DNA of 64,000 nucleotides from Panorpa germanica (taxonomy: Eukaryota; Arthropoda; Insecta; Mecoptera; Panorpidae): positions 24,526,001 through 24,590,000 of the forward strand of contig OY783207.1 of assembly GCA_963678705.1 (NCBI GenBank), in the 5' to 3' direction. The position numbers were made by a program, and so were the translations under genes. How positions within the stretch are numbered: position 1 is the stretch's first letter; every line of letters starts with the position of its first letter. The notes beneath the pieces were generated by a model. The model saw only the letters and a program-made list of their open reading frames with translations. It ran no database searches and was not told where the DNA came from. This document shows, piece after piece, positions 1-10,965 of the stretch.

Positions 1-555
1 CTCAGGCTACTTTCATACAGTGCAAACAAGATACTACTATACAATATATCCACTATGTAGTACATGTACAATATGGTGTCTTCCCTTAACCCCTTTCTTG
101 TGACTCCCTCCGCCCCGTCCCGTCCCGCCCCAATGCTTTACGTATATCTTATAAGACCAGTCGTAGTTTACGAAGATCACTTGAGAACAAACACATTCCT
201 TAAAGAAGAGTGTTGGCGTTGGTGCTGGTGCTGGTGGTTCATATCTCATTTCTTGGAAACTCATCAGCACTAATATGTGATCTCTATGCTTGATGCCTCC
301 GACTTCTATCTTCATTTCAACGGGTAATGACTCGTTTCCGTTTCCAGGGCGTGCTAAATTACAATTTGACATGCAAATGACCTTTAAAACTGGAACAAAT
401 TTAGCTTCAAGGAATTGTAACGAAATTACTTAAAATATAAATCGCTTAAAATATAAATCAAAAAATATTCTATAGAATTAATTAATTTATTCTTTAAACT
501 ATTTAAGAGCCGTAAGTTTCTACGGTGGTCGTTTCCCGAAGTCTGTCAAATTGCT
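1..555. other. AT-rich non-coding stretch
   Basis: No recognisable gene or RNA. Short open frames on both strands at 37-372 overlap each other, have low-complexity composition (Trp/Cys-rich on one strand, Pro/Gly-rich on the other) and no family I recognise. The sequence moves from mixed composition to strongly AT-rich after about 400. I treat it as non-coding. Confidence 0.5.
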
Positions 556-563
556 TACAAGCA

Positions 564-747
564 CAGGCCCGAATTTGAGGGAGGGAAGGCAGGGCTACTG
601 CCCCGGGACCTTCACAAGAGATACAAGCAATAAATTTTGAATTTTAAAGACTTGACGATTGAAAATTGTTCCTTTTATTCGGAAAATAATTAGGGGCCTC
701 CGCTACTTCGTTGCTCCAGGGTCTCCACATCTCTAAATTCGGTCCTG
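564..747. mobile_element. hAT-like MITE, family G copy 1
   Basis: A non-autonomous element of about 184 bp. The left end reads CAGGCCCGAATTTGAGG and the right end, reverse-complemented, reads CAGGACCGAATTTAGAG, giving an imperfect terminal inverted repeat of about 17 bp. It is flanked by TACAAGCA at 556-563 and TACAAGCC at 748-755, a 7-of-8 match to an 8-bp target duplication, as expected for hAT elements. The interior has a short GC-rich hairpin (GGGCTACTGCCCC) followed by an AT-rich core. A second copy lies at 10762-10965. No transposase is encoded. Assignment to hAT rests on the duplication length and the CAG start, not on protein. Confidence 0.7.
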
Positions 748-755
748 TACAAGCC

Positions 756-2008
756 TACAAAACCATATCGTTCTACGTTGTACTTGAAAAGAAATATTCA
801 AAATGGAATTCTTTTAGCAGCACATTTCTGAGTGGTAGCTCTGGTGATGACGTACGATAGCTCTACAGCTCGAATAATCTGGAACATTTACCTAGTGCAT
901 TTTGCCTTTATACTGAACTATCAATCTACCCAAGACCGTGTTTTCCACCTACAAATACAATAGCGCCGCGACGCTCGAACACCATTAATCAAACGTCAAA
1001 AATAAAAATAAAGCAATTTGTTTTTATAATTAATATTTAATTAAATTAAACAAATATTCAACGTGCTATTTGAAATTTCCTGGACACCTTTTTAGTTAAA
1101 AAATAATGTGAAATTAAATTTCTATAGATATATATATGTAGGATATTTATATATAAATGTATAACGATTTTGTGAATAGATATATAGAAAGTTTAATAAA
1201 TATACTATAAATAATATAAAATGATATCTTACTGAAGTTTCTCATTCTCTTCCACCTCCCTCCTTCCAACTCCCGACAAGTCCTCACCCCTTTCCAATCC
1301 CCATCCATCTTCCCTTTGTCTTCCTTTTCTATGTTCCTGTTCATAGATAATATCAACAATGCTCAAGATGCAATATTTATGTTACAATAGATAAAATATA
1401 TAAAATAAATTCTAAGAAATAAGTCTCTGAGCGAACAAATAAATAATAAATCGCAAGGAATCGTAGTTCACCTTGGGGCCATATTTATGTAGATGGCGTA
1501 TCAAGCATCGAATGTTCGTTCTGGTTCTATTTTGGTGGTTGGTGGTTGATGGAGATAGATTTCATAATGGTACAATGTTCAACATATGATATATGATATG
1601 CTGATAGTCATGTATGGTATGGTAGGTGTACTTTCCTGTATCGCGGAACGGTTAGATGGAGAGATGGGAGCTCGTATCCTGTTGCAGACGCCAACGCCGA
1701 CGCCGACGCCGATGCTGACACCGACGTCGACGTTTATGACAGGTTTTAACAGGTTTTTGAAAAATATCAGAAATGATTAGATCTAGTGAGTGGAAACGAT
1801 GCCTCAGTGTACAATTAATACGATGTAACTTACTGGACGAAGAGAAAATGAATCTGCTCGCCTAATCTCCCATGGAAAACCAGGATGTCTATGCTTTCCT
1901 TGCTCGTAAAAGCTTCAGCTAATGTTTAATTAATATCCGACTAATAAATAACATAAGTGGCACCCGTAAAGTTTTAAAAGAGGTCATAGAAACATTACAG
2001 CATTCATA
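756..2008. other. Non-coding, AT-rich, with a CCGACG-type hexamer array
   Basis: No gene recognised. The interior is AT-rich with TA runs near 1127-1150 and a pyrimidine-rich patch at about 1245-1330. A degenerate hexanucleotide array of the CCGACG type lies at 1688-1732. The 64-codon open frame across it (1586-1780) is just the array read as Thr-Pro repeats and is unlikely to be a gene. Confidence 0.5.
1688..1732. repeat. Degenerate (GCCGAC)n microsatellite
   Basis: About seven hexamer units related to GCCGAC, the later ones carrying substitutions. It is locally GC-rich against an AT-rich background. Confidence 0.75.
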
Positions 2009-2016
2009 ATAATCAG

Positions 2017-2720
2017 CAGAGATGTGCACAAATGCTTTTCAAAAGCATTTAAATACAAAATGCAAATACCTCGTTATTTTCCTATTTCAAATACAAAATA
2101 AAAAATAAATTTCATGTTAGTATTTAAATACAAAATACAAAACACGTATTTTAAAAATACTATTGAGAAAATAGAATGTAAAAGACTTTTTATGTTACTA
2201 ATATAAATGTTATTTAGAAGGATAAAATATTGGGGTAGTTTAGGGATTAAAGCGGGCAAGTGTTAAGGTTGGTAGGTAAAATAATAATAGGATTGCAGTG
2301 GAGTGATTCTCTTGTAGTAAAACAAATAATGAACGAGAAAATATGATAAACAAATTTAGGTAAACGAAAATCAGATGTCTTATGGTGGGGGTAACAGGAA
2401 GGATAATAAAATAATAGGCACATCTATCATTTTAAATTAGAATTATTGTGCAGATACTTTTAGATCATAGATGGTGCTAATATTGGTGAGGTTTTACATT
2501 TATATTCAAAAAATAATGTTTACTGCTTAATACGAGTACTATGAAGTAACGAAAATGAAAAAAGTATTTTGTATTTTACGGTTTCAGGTTTGTAAAAGTT
2601 CTCAAATAAAATATAAAATTTTGTACTCTTAATAGATATTTAAATACAAAATTGAAAATAGGTATTTACTATTTTGTATTTGCATTTTAAGTATATATAT
2701 TTGAAAAACGGACATCTCTG
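2017..2720. mobile_element. hAT-like non-autonomous element, family F
   Basis: A 704-bp element with CAGAGATG/CATCTCTG termini, flanked on both sides by a perfect 8-bp duplication ATAATCAG (2009-2016 and 2721-2728). The 8-bp duplication and CAGAGATG terminus are diagnostic of hAT superfamily elements. Inside the termini are many copies of ATTTAAATACAAAAT-like motifs, in opposite orientation at the two ends, which fits subterminal transposase-binding repeats known from hAT elements. No transposase frame survives; a 61-codon minus-strand frame at 2074-2259 is AT-rich noise. A fragment similar to its interior occurs at 63680-63740, and another end-like stretch lies near 21690. Confidence 0.85.
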
Positions 2721-2728
2721 ATAATCAG

Positions 2729-3790
2729 ATAACATTAGGACGTATAGACTTCCTAAAAATATTTGAATGAATAATATTTTTAGAATGGTCTACTTTCAGG
2801 GCTAGCCGACAGAGGAAAACTTATTCTACTTCTATTGTAGTATTACTATAATTATACTAATTGCACGTCTGGAAGAACCTACAGTTTATATTTCTTTCAA
2901 TACTTCTACGTACTATTATTTCTGGTAGATTTAAGTTTTGGGCGGACTCGGAATTACATAATTAATAATGTTGTCATTTAAAACTACAATATCTCTTTCA
3001 ATATAGCTCTAATAAATCTAATAATAATTTAGAACACGTCTAGTAATATTTCGTTAAATATTAAAAGGCTGAATGTCACGAATGTTTGACGAAATCCTGG
3101 TACCATCTAACAGAAGGCGAACTGAGACTTTTTTAGTCGTTAAGTAACAGTGTAACTGTGTTCTGCTATTAACCCCCTAATTATTGAACGGATTTATCGA
3201 CCGGCCGTGCGCTGGGGCACCGGCACGCGCGTTCCCCACCCACTCACCTTTCAATTTCTATTTGTTTTCACTCCTTCGCATATGTTTGTGTCAATCATTT
3301 TTACCTGACGCATAGTAATAGCTATTTTTTAAATCGGAATTCTATTTTATTCTATCTAAAGCTGAGTTATATAGACAATTATCTAAATGGGAATTACACC
3401 GGATGTTCAGAACATATAATGCCTTTTTCCGGTGCTAGAGGGCTACGAGTCAAAGCGAGTTGATAGTTGATAGTTGATGGGCGCTAGACCTCCTAGACCA
3501 CGTAGAATAGATTCACTAGGTGAATTACTAACTAACTAACGCAATTACTAGTCACTTTATGAGAACATGAAGCAATGCATTATGAATCTTTAAACAAATT
3601 ATTTATGATTAGATTACATTTGTATTAATTAATTGCATACAGGCCAATGAGGTCAATTATGAACCTTTGATTTTGCAGATAATGCTATTATCTGCAAAAA
3701 AGCTCTGATGAACATTTTTGTGGGAATCATAGTTTTCCAGATAAACTAAAAAAGCTGATTATACTATTATTTTCAAAATGCCGACCGAAT
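2729..3790. other. Non-coding stretch
   Basis: No gene recognised. It contains a short heptamer run (TTGATAG repeated about three times) at about 3459-3479, a TAAC run near 3529-3540, and a GC-rich island at 3198-3240. Nothing else is supportable. Confidence 0.45.
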
Positions 3791-3792
3791 GA

Positions 3793-4022
3793 AGCCATTG
3801 CGAGGCTCCGGGCAGCAGATCTTTGCCAGGCACTTGTTCTTGATAAACTAAGGTACATGAATGCCTTAAAAGATATACGCAGTGATTCTAGTGGGATTTC
3901 TAAAGAGTGAGGCGCGAGATTTAAATGCATGTATAGTAATGAATTTTTCTACTTGGATTGTTGCGCGAGAATGCGAGACCCTGGGCGGTTACCCTGCTTG
4001 CCACCTCCTAAGGCCGCCTCTG
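3793..4022 (+). mobile_element. hAT-like MITE, family A copy 1 (internally deleted)
   Basis: It matches the other family A copies at both ends: GCCATTGCGAGGC and GCAGATCTTTGC on the left, and CTAAGGCCGCCTCTG on the right. The extreme left terminus is missing, and about 100 bp between the CACTTGTTCTT block and the GATAAACTAAGG block is deleted compared with the copy at 53165-53521. Orientation is given relative to the conserved frame reading KLRYMNALKDIRSDSSGIS, which in this copy begins at about 3847. No 8-bp duplication is visible, as expected with the left end lost. Confidence 0.8.
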
Positions 4023-4703
4023 CTCGTAGGTTTGACTCCTTTAAATGATGAAAAAGAAAATGCGGCCTACCGACTCGATGAAGGATTTCCCAAGCAATCT
4101 TTCTTATATAAGGAAATAAGTCTATCAACGTATGATAGTCTAGGTGTTCGATAAGTTCTAAGGAAAAACTGTAAGAGAATTTGAGTGAAAATAGAGCGAA
4201 GGTTGATAAGGTAGATTTCTATTTTACCCTAGAGGTTTTAAATGTTCAGGGAGGTATATCATGCAGTGTGAGGGTAACATGTAGCTTGTAGAATGTAGAA
4301 TGCATTGAGAGATATGTTGTTTGGAAGGTACAGGGACAGGAGACAGGGACAGGGACAGGAGACAGGGGGATAAGGGGTTAACGGGACCAAACGACCCCAA
4401 ACCTAGCGCTATCGCATCAGGGGATCTGCTAAGAACCCTTAAAACAACGGAGTAGTTTCCAGAGCCAGAGGTCATCATGTCAGCAGATTTAGTTTAGTAA
4501 AACGACACCGAGTGACGTCAGAATGACGTCATAATTCATGTTGAATTTAACGAATCGTTTTAAGTAAAATGTTGGAAATTTGCTTTCGTGCATCCATAGA
4601 GATTTGACACCTTGTTGACAAACTATTTGAAGTTTGTTCTTTCCGTAAAAACACAACTTCTTTTGTTGATGATATGTGTGATACATATTTTCTAATGCAC
4701 TTT
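4023..4703. other. Non-coding stretch with GGGACA array
   Basis: No gene recognised. A purine-rich GGGACA/GGAGACA repeat lies at about 4330-4370. The minus-strand open frame across it (4224-4478) gives a Ser/Pro/Leu low-complexity peptide and is rejected as coding. Confidence 0.45.
4330..4370. repeat. (CAGGGA)n / GGAGACA microsatellite
   Basis: A short array alternating CAGGGA and CAGGAGA units, running directly into a G-rich block. Confidence 0.7.
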
Positions 4704-5118
4704 TGTTAAAGGGGATGAAAAAAGTATATTTTCGATAATGTTTTTTGACGATACAGTTAATATATAATTATTTTTATAATTACTACATGATAAAATGACA
4801 TTTGAAGAATACTTTGTGAAATTTTCATAAATAAATATCAAGAAATGAGGCTTTGACAGCGAATCTCTGCAGACGTAAAAAAAAAAGTAACATTGCGGTG
4901 CCACTCATAACTCATCACTGGATTTTCTGAAATCGAAAAACTAAAACGATTTCATTAGTTGATAAGTTTCTGCAGGTAACGCTGTCAAGTTTTTCTTTTT
5001 TTATTGATTTTTCAATTTTTTACAGCACACATACCAAATATAAAAAAAAACTCGACAGCGTTACCTCGGCATTTATGTAAAGAAAGAGTGTGCAAAATTT
5101 CAAAAGTATCGGTCCAGT
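4704..5118 (+). repeat. Dispersed repeat family C, copy 1 (3' truncated)
   Basis: It shares long blocks with the copies at 8013, 30801 and 41203. These include TTTTCGATAATGTTTTTTGAC near the left end, GACAGCGAATCTCTGCAGACG, AACATTGCGGTGCCACTC and GCGTTACCTCGGCATTTATG. An internal inverted repeat (GGTAACGCTGTC at about 4976 against GACAGCGTTACC at about 5055-5066) can fold into a long hairpin. The right third present in the copies at 8013 and 30801 is missing. Short minus-strand frames (such as 4692-4904) recur because the copies are similar, not because they are genes. Confidence 0.85.
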
Positions 5119-8012
5119 TGTAAAGTATTATGTCCACAACACATTGTTGCCTTCAAAGCAGCAACTCTTTTGTTTTTCTCCTGAATTGTTTATCATCTTA
5201 CAGACCCTTAAGGCCATTGCCAGCTCCTTGGTATTTTCTAACAACCGACCAAAGTACTTAAACTTTCAAACTTCAACCCCTAAAGAGTTTGCTGCTGCTA
5301 ATTCCCATTCATCGACTTCCACATGTCATTAAGATTATAACTTTCATAAAGGAAACAAACAGATGTCAAACTTTGCTGTCCAATGGCCACTATCAGTTCT
5401 AGGTGACCCACTCCGCAAGCCACACGAATATACTACATCACATGTTCCATTTAAATGTCAAGCGAACCTCAAAGTTGGTTTCCTGTCATTTTATGGCCTG
5501 AGTTTTGAATTGTCTGAAATGTATCTTGTGAAAATGAGTTTCCTATACCTAAAACTCCATTTGATTCAGTGTAAGATTCATTTCTATCTAGTGTACAATT
5601 TATAATTCGAATTCGAATTGTACTTGTTGAATAGCTGTGATGATTTTAGCTTGTTTATAATTATTTTAAACGCTTCATTAGTGGGTGGGTTGCCTGGTGC
5701 AGATCTGGGAAGTAGAAGAAAAGTCTGAAGTATCAAAGCCCGACTAATTGGATTACATTGTTCAAATTCCCGTAAGTTATACAGTTACATAACTAACAAA
5801 ATACACAGGTTAACTATTGCATCGACAGCTGAATTATTAATTTAAGTAAAAGTCCTCAGCCACCGCAAACCGTTACTTCAACTAAATCTCTGTGAAGCGC
5901 ACCAAGTGCTCCCTGGTTCTTCAAATTACAACCCCGTTAATTACGTGCATTTGCTGTTTAACATTTGCTGTGTTATTAATTCCCAGCGATTAATTAAACA
6001 TATCATAAGTCTAATTCGTGTATTACATCATGCAGCGGTAGTAGCAGCGGCAGCGGCAAACGGAAATAAAATGCAGCTGCTTTTATGAGATATGACGATT
6101 AAGCTAACGATGTCACTTTACTAATAAAGGTTTTAATGTCGCACACATTTTAGCTTGACGTTTCAACATTTACTGGTGCAACCGGGGTATACATACTTGT
6201 AAATTATTTTTGAAAAAAACGATGCTTTGTATATGTCACTTATTTTGAAAACACGATAATAAAGTTAATGATTAAGCTAGAAGTTAATTAAGAATGACGT
6301 GAGTGGTTTACGCCTTTATAAGTAATGCTTTGATCTTCAAAGGCAGAATCGAAAACATCTTAAGCCATCTCAAGGAATCAACAAAAACAAACAAATCACA
6401 ACCTTCTGGTAAATAAAATTAAGTAATAAATTTGTGGGTCTCATGTTAACAATCGATTAACTAATTACTGAACCGTGTTTTCTTGAATACCAAGAAACGT
6501 AGACCCCTTGCAAAGTGGCCATGGTCTTCTTATAAAGTGCTGTGCTAAATCTACCCCACTCTCATACCCCTATTCGAACAAATAGGTCCAAGCAAAGCGC
6601 AACCCGGGATTTCAGTTGTACGAGTACGAATTACCATGAATAGCAAATTATAATTGACCTTTTACACCCTGTATCCTCTGTGGGGAAGGGTAGCAGGAGA
6701 AGTGAGAGGAAGACAACAAGCTCGAGGACACATTTTAACTGACCAATCCTAAGCGAATGTAAAATGGATTCACAATTTTATTAAGAATGGTAGCGTTGAA
6801 TTCGGCCCAATTTGAAGTTGTTTGGTTTTTTAATTTCAATTTGCAACGCAAGATTCAGCCAAAGAAAGAATTGAACATAATTTCGTAAATTTGCTTTGAC
6901 TACAGACATTGTGATTAACCTTTAACCTTCATAGCCTGCGGTCCAGCAAACGTAGGCATGCTGTGTTGAAGATGGCGCTTGGAGAAGGCAGAGAAGAAGA
7001 GAAGTTTGCTGTTGGATGGGGGCTGTAGCTCGGTTATGGAGTTGCATTATTGTCGTTATTGTCAACTGTCAGATCCCCCTCCTCTCGCCCCTCTCACCCC
7101 TATACACAGTTATGGTTCTGGTCCCCAGCAAAACTCTTGTCTTACCAGCCACTACAATGTCCCAGGCCATAAAGTAAAATTGAATTATTACATTGTTAGA
7201 TTATTATAATAATCATATTATCCTAAATGCCACGACTTCGGGGTTCGGGACTTCGTTAGGGGTTAGATATTTAGGTAATGTGTTAAAATGTGATTTGAAT
7301 GAATTTACGAGGAGTCCGCAGCACGTCGGAACACATTGTAATAAGGGTGCAATAGTATTACGTCCCCCGATGTAAATATTATATAGTTTGACAGTTGATA
7401 CTAATTTAAATTAGCCATTTATTGACCGTGGCGGACTCGAGAAAAACTTTCTTACGCGGCTCACTAAGAACGAATGAACCAGAACTGGATTACCGTCAAG
7501 GACTACAAGGCCTGTAGATCAAACTAATGTTACTGGAACGCAGAAATGAAATAGGGCCTCGCGTGTCCTTCGCACAGCCTCTGAAACTCGCAGAACTGCA
7601 TAAATCGAGTTGACTATAATCCATTCAAAGTGATTTAAATACACAGTGCCATCTCGCGTGTTAATTGAAGAGTTAGCGCCGGAACCAGAGAACCAGAGAA
7701 CCAGAGTATGGCATCGGTTCACGGGGTCGATTAGACAATTTACGTTAAAGTAACGTCCCCACCTTATTTTAAACTAATCGTTAAATAGACTTTGAACTGT
7801 ATTATTTCAAAACAGTAGTTTAGATGTTGCATGCATTAAGTACAGTCTTGTGTGGTTTGCATTACCCACGGTGCGATCCATATTTAAGCGGACGTGCCTA
7901 GAGTTTGTCTCTGAGCAGGTCTCTCTCGTGCTACATGCTTGCAGTGAGCTTTGAAAAGCGTGACAGGATGCTGCACCGTGTTTTTGAAGTAACAACATCA
8001 CGAGAATTCATT
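5119..8012. other. Long gene-free stretch
   Basis: Nothing recognisable as host exon, RNA or transposon over about 2.9 kb. Minor low-complexity features are a GCAGCGGCAGCGGC run near 6043 and three tandem copies of AACCAGAG at 7683-7706. Short open frames (60-80 codons) occur on both strands without family resemblance. Confidence 0.45.
7683..7706. repeat. Three tandem 8-mers (AACCAGAG)
   Basis: Three uninterrupted copies of an 8-bp unit. Confidence 0.8.
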
Positions 8013-8648
8013 AGGAGGGGTTAAGATCAAAACGATAAAAAAGAAGCATATTTTCGATAATGTTTTTTGACGACATAGTTAATATATAATTATTTCTATA
8101 ATTACTACATGATAAAATGACTTTTGAAGAATACTTTGTGAAATTATCATAAATAAATATCAAGAGGCATTGACAACGAATCTTCGCAGACGTCACAAAA
8201 AAAAGTAACATTGCGGTGCCACCCATAACTCATCACTGTTTTTTGAAATCGAAAAACCAAAATGATTTTATTAGTTGAAAAGTTTTTTTTTGATTTTTCA
8301 ATTTTTCACAGCACTTAAAAGTCAAAATACCTACAGATTTTTCATGAAAAAAATCAGAAACTTTTAAAATACGTTAAAATTAAAAAATAAAAAAAAACTC
8401 GTCAGCGTTACCTTGGCATTTATGTAAAGTAAGAGTGTGCAAAATTTCAAAAAAATAGGTCAAGGTAATTTTGAGCTAGAGAGGGCACCGACTCTGAAAA
8501 AGCTATGTGTGAGAAACAGCATTTAAAAGTTTCAAAGTAACACGAAACTTAAAACTCGATATCTTCGACAGTTTTACTCCAATCGACTACAAATTTACAC
8601 AATAAACTTAATATGTTGTAAAAAAAGAAGTTGAAACCTTACCCCCCT
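8013..8648 (+). repeat. Dispersed repeat family C, copy 2 (near full length)
   Basis: About 636 bp. It begins AGGAGGGGTTAAGATC and ends AACCTTACCCCCCTC, so the ends are G-rich and C-rich, an imperfect inverted repeat. The interior holds the same ordered blocks as the other C copies: TTTTCGATAATG, the AACATTGCGGTGCCAC block, an A-rich/T-rich hairpin with GCGTTACCTTGGC, AAAGCTATGTGTGAG, and GATATCTTCGACAGTTTTAC near the right end. No protein is encoded. The inverted ends suggest a DNA-transposon-type MITE, but I could not find a clean target duplication, so the class stays open. Confidence 0.85.
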
Positions 8649-9554
8649 CACTCTCCCTCTGAAAACAAATGTAGCCGCAGGTTCCTAGTAAAAACCCTAT
8701 GCGTAAATGCGTCTCCAACAATAACGAACTGGCTCAGTACAATGGTGTTACTCGACCTATGGTTTCCAAGCGCGTTTAATTAATGTGTTCTTCTAAAGTT
8801 AATAGTCACGTAAGGATTATACTTAAGTTATGAACACACCTTATTAGTCTCTACGTCAGCCGATGCCGGTTGCTCTTAACTCTCGAGGCGTTTCTAGTGT
8901 CGTAGTTCTTAGCTCGAACATGGAGGGCGTCGCTCGTTACACGAAATCTACTGCTTCGTTGGCAAGTAGAGAGTAGTAGTGTAGTAATATACTGTATACA
9001 CAACGATGTTGGAATCACACAAACGCCTGAGTCCATAAATCACGGCAACACTACTAACACCAAACCCGAAACAACTAAGAGCTTTGAGTTCCTCATGGAA
9101 GGAACATTGCTTGGAAATAACTGTCTGTATGTCCATATGTCCGTCTACGTCAGTAACCGGATGTAGGGCTGAAGGGATGAAGGGCTGTATACAGTATACA
9201 GTGACTAAATACGAATAAATTGAAAAGAACTACGTACAGCTGAAAAGATTTATTTTGTTTTAGCACACTATTCTCAATTTATTAATGTTCTTAAAGACAC
9301 GTATTAAACAAATTGCAGTTTTATGTTTATTTTAAGTTTAAATAAGTCAATTAGAAGCTAGAGTTTCATTCTTTTTTAACTAAGTAATGTATTCTATTCG
9401 TTTTACTTCTTTTTGCTTTATTTTTATTCAATGGAAATACTTACAACGCTATTAGATTCATTGGAACTTGTTTGAATCTTAAAAAACTGAAAATATATTT
9501 GAAGAAAGTTGTTGTCGACGGGCAAACACAAACGACGACCTTAAGAAAATGGCA
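8649..9554. other. Non-coding stretch
   Basis: No gene recognised. Small palindromic runs such as GTATACAGTATACAG occur near 9187-9202. Confidence 0.45.
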
Positions 9555-9562
9555 ATTGCAAT

Positions 9563-10138
9563 GGGCTTGTGTCCTCATTTCTTAGCGGTCGATTTTTCAA
9601 TTGTTGATTGAAATTGATGACGGAGATATAGCAATTAAAAATTGAAATTGTAGTTTTAGCGCTAGAAATGGTCGGCCATATTTGTATGACGTGAAGTGCA
9701 TTTTAACGTCAGTTATTTGTTGAGTAGGTCAGTGCTGTGGTAATGTTTTGTAGCTGTTGGTAGTCGAAATAATCAAGTCAAGTCAAAGAATAATAAGTTT
9801 TTACTTTATTTAACCCTTTTACAGCAGATATAATATTAGAATTTTATTGTTCCTTGAAATAGTTGTAAATAATATTTGATATTTTGATATATAAATACAT
9901 ATAGCAGAGATTTATGAGCTGTAAGGTTGGCAACGGTTGTGATGTCACATGCATTTGAAATGTTGTACAACGTTGAACCCCTTTAATAATTAAAGAAACG
10001 AAATGACTTTTTTAATTGTTAATATCTCCTAACATATAAGGAGTTATTAAAAAATAATTGAACATTTGAGGTTCTAGTAACTCGCTTTATCAATATGTAG
10101 TGCACTTTTATAGAAATTAAGACATAGGACACAAGCCC
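9563..10138 (+). mobile_element. MITE family B, copy 1
   Basis: A 576-bp element bounded by GGGCTTGTGTCCT and its reverse complement AGGACACAAGCCC. The flanks are ATTGCAAT on both sides (9555-9562 and 10139-10146), a perfect 8-bp direct repeat that is also palindromic, so the exact duplication length is uncertain. Compared with the copy at 18476 it lacks about 45 bp near 9610 (the TTAATAAATGTGTATTGGC region). Conserved internal landmarks are TTTTAGCGCTAGAAATGGTCGG, AATCAAGTCAAGTCAAAG and GTTGAACCCCTTTAATAATTAAAG. No transposase is present. If the 8-bp duplication is real, hAT is the best guess. Confidence 0.85.
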
Positions 10139-10146
10139 ATTGCAAT

Positions 10147-10761
10147 TGGAAGAAAGAGGTTCTACAAGGACTGTGGCGAAACGAATAGATAATAGATACA
10201 TTATAGAAGTGATCCTTTATGAATCGAAACACCAACAGGACACATTCATCAAGTCCTATAATAAAAGCTGAGTTTTCCATTAACTTCTCCGTACGACGTC
10301 GTACACAAGCCAATTAATTCTGCGGCCCTTCAGGCTATTTCCTTATTGTCGTTCAAAATGTTCTCTATTTTCTCTACAGTGTGTGTGTGTGTGTGTGTGT
10401 GGCTGAGTGATGCTGGTGATGTTACTTTTTGACGTAGTAATTAACATTCTATAAACATGAAATTTGCATAAAATTTTCCACATAATTAAACACAATAATA
10501 AACCTAACAATAGTGCGTTGTTCTACTTTGGGTTACCCCGGGAAAACATAAAATAGATTCAACGTCATTTTAGATGTTAATTGGTCTAATGGCAGTACGT
10601 CATTACAAGTGTAGTGCGATGTGATACACGCGATTGGGAACTCTCGAGAAGACGTGATTGGAATATTTGTAATTAGAAAATATTTTACAGTCGTAATAAT
10701 TTCAAGTAAATTTAACTTTTGATTACTCGTTCTCTGCAATTATTGAGCCTCACGCGTCTCT
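10147..10761. other. Non-coding stretch with GT microsatellite
   Basis: No gene recognised. It contains a (GT)n run at 10380-10401. The minus-strand open frames here (10019-10313 and 10533-10739) have no family resemblance. Confidence 0.45.
10380..10401. repeat. (GT)11 microsatellite
   Basis: An uninterrupted dinucleotide run. Confidence 0.9.
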
Positions 10762-10965
10762 CAGGGCTAGGTTCGTATTTGAGGAAGCACAGGCGGGGCT
10801 ACTGCCCCGTGACCTCCACAAGAGAGGGGCCTCCACAATAGAGATAAAAGTAATAAATTTTTGAAAAATTTGATTGAAAAAAATTGTTTCTTTTATTAAG
10901 AAAACAATTAGGGGCCTCTGTTCCTTCACTGCTCCAGAACCTCCACACGACTAAATCCGGCACTG
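10762..10965. mobile_element. hAT-like MITE, family G copy 2
   Basis: About 204 bp with the same order of blocks as the copy at 564-747: a CAGG start, GTATTTGAGG, the GC hairpin GGGGCTACTGCCCC, CTCCACAAGAGA, an AT core, then ATTAGGGGCCTC, CTCCACA and CTAAATCCGGCACTG. It carries a small internal duplication (GACCTCCACAAGAGAGG followed by GGGCCTCCACAATAGAG). No clear 8-bp duplication remains. Confidence 0.75.

Noticed and set aside
1586-1780. 64-codon Thr-Pro repeat protein
   Set aside because: It is a hexanucleotide microsatellite read in frame.
4692-4904. Repeated peptides (SSKNIIEN-type) at 4692, 8011 and 30744 as a gene family
   Set aside because: They are frames across the non-coding repeat family C, with start and length varying between copies.
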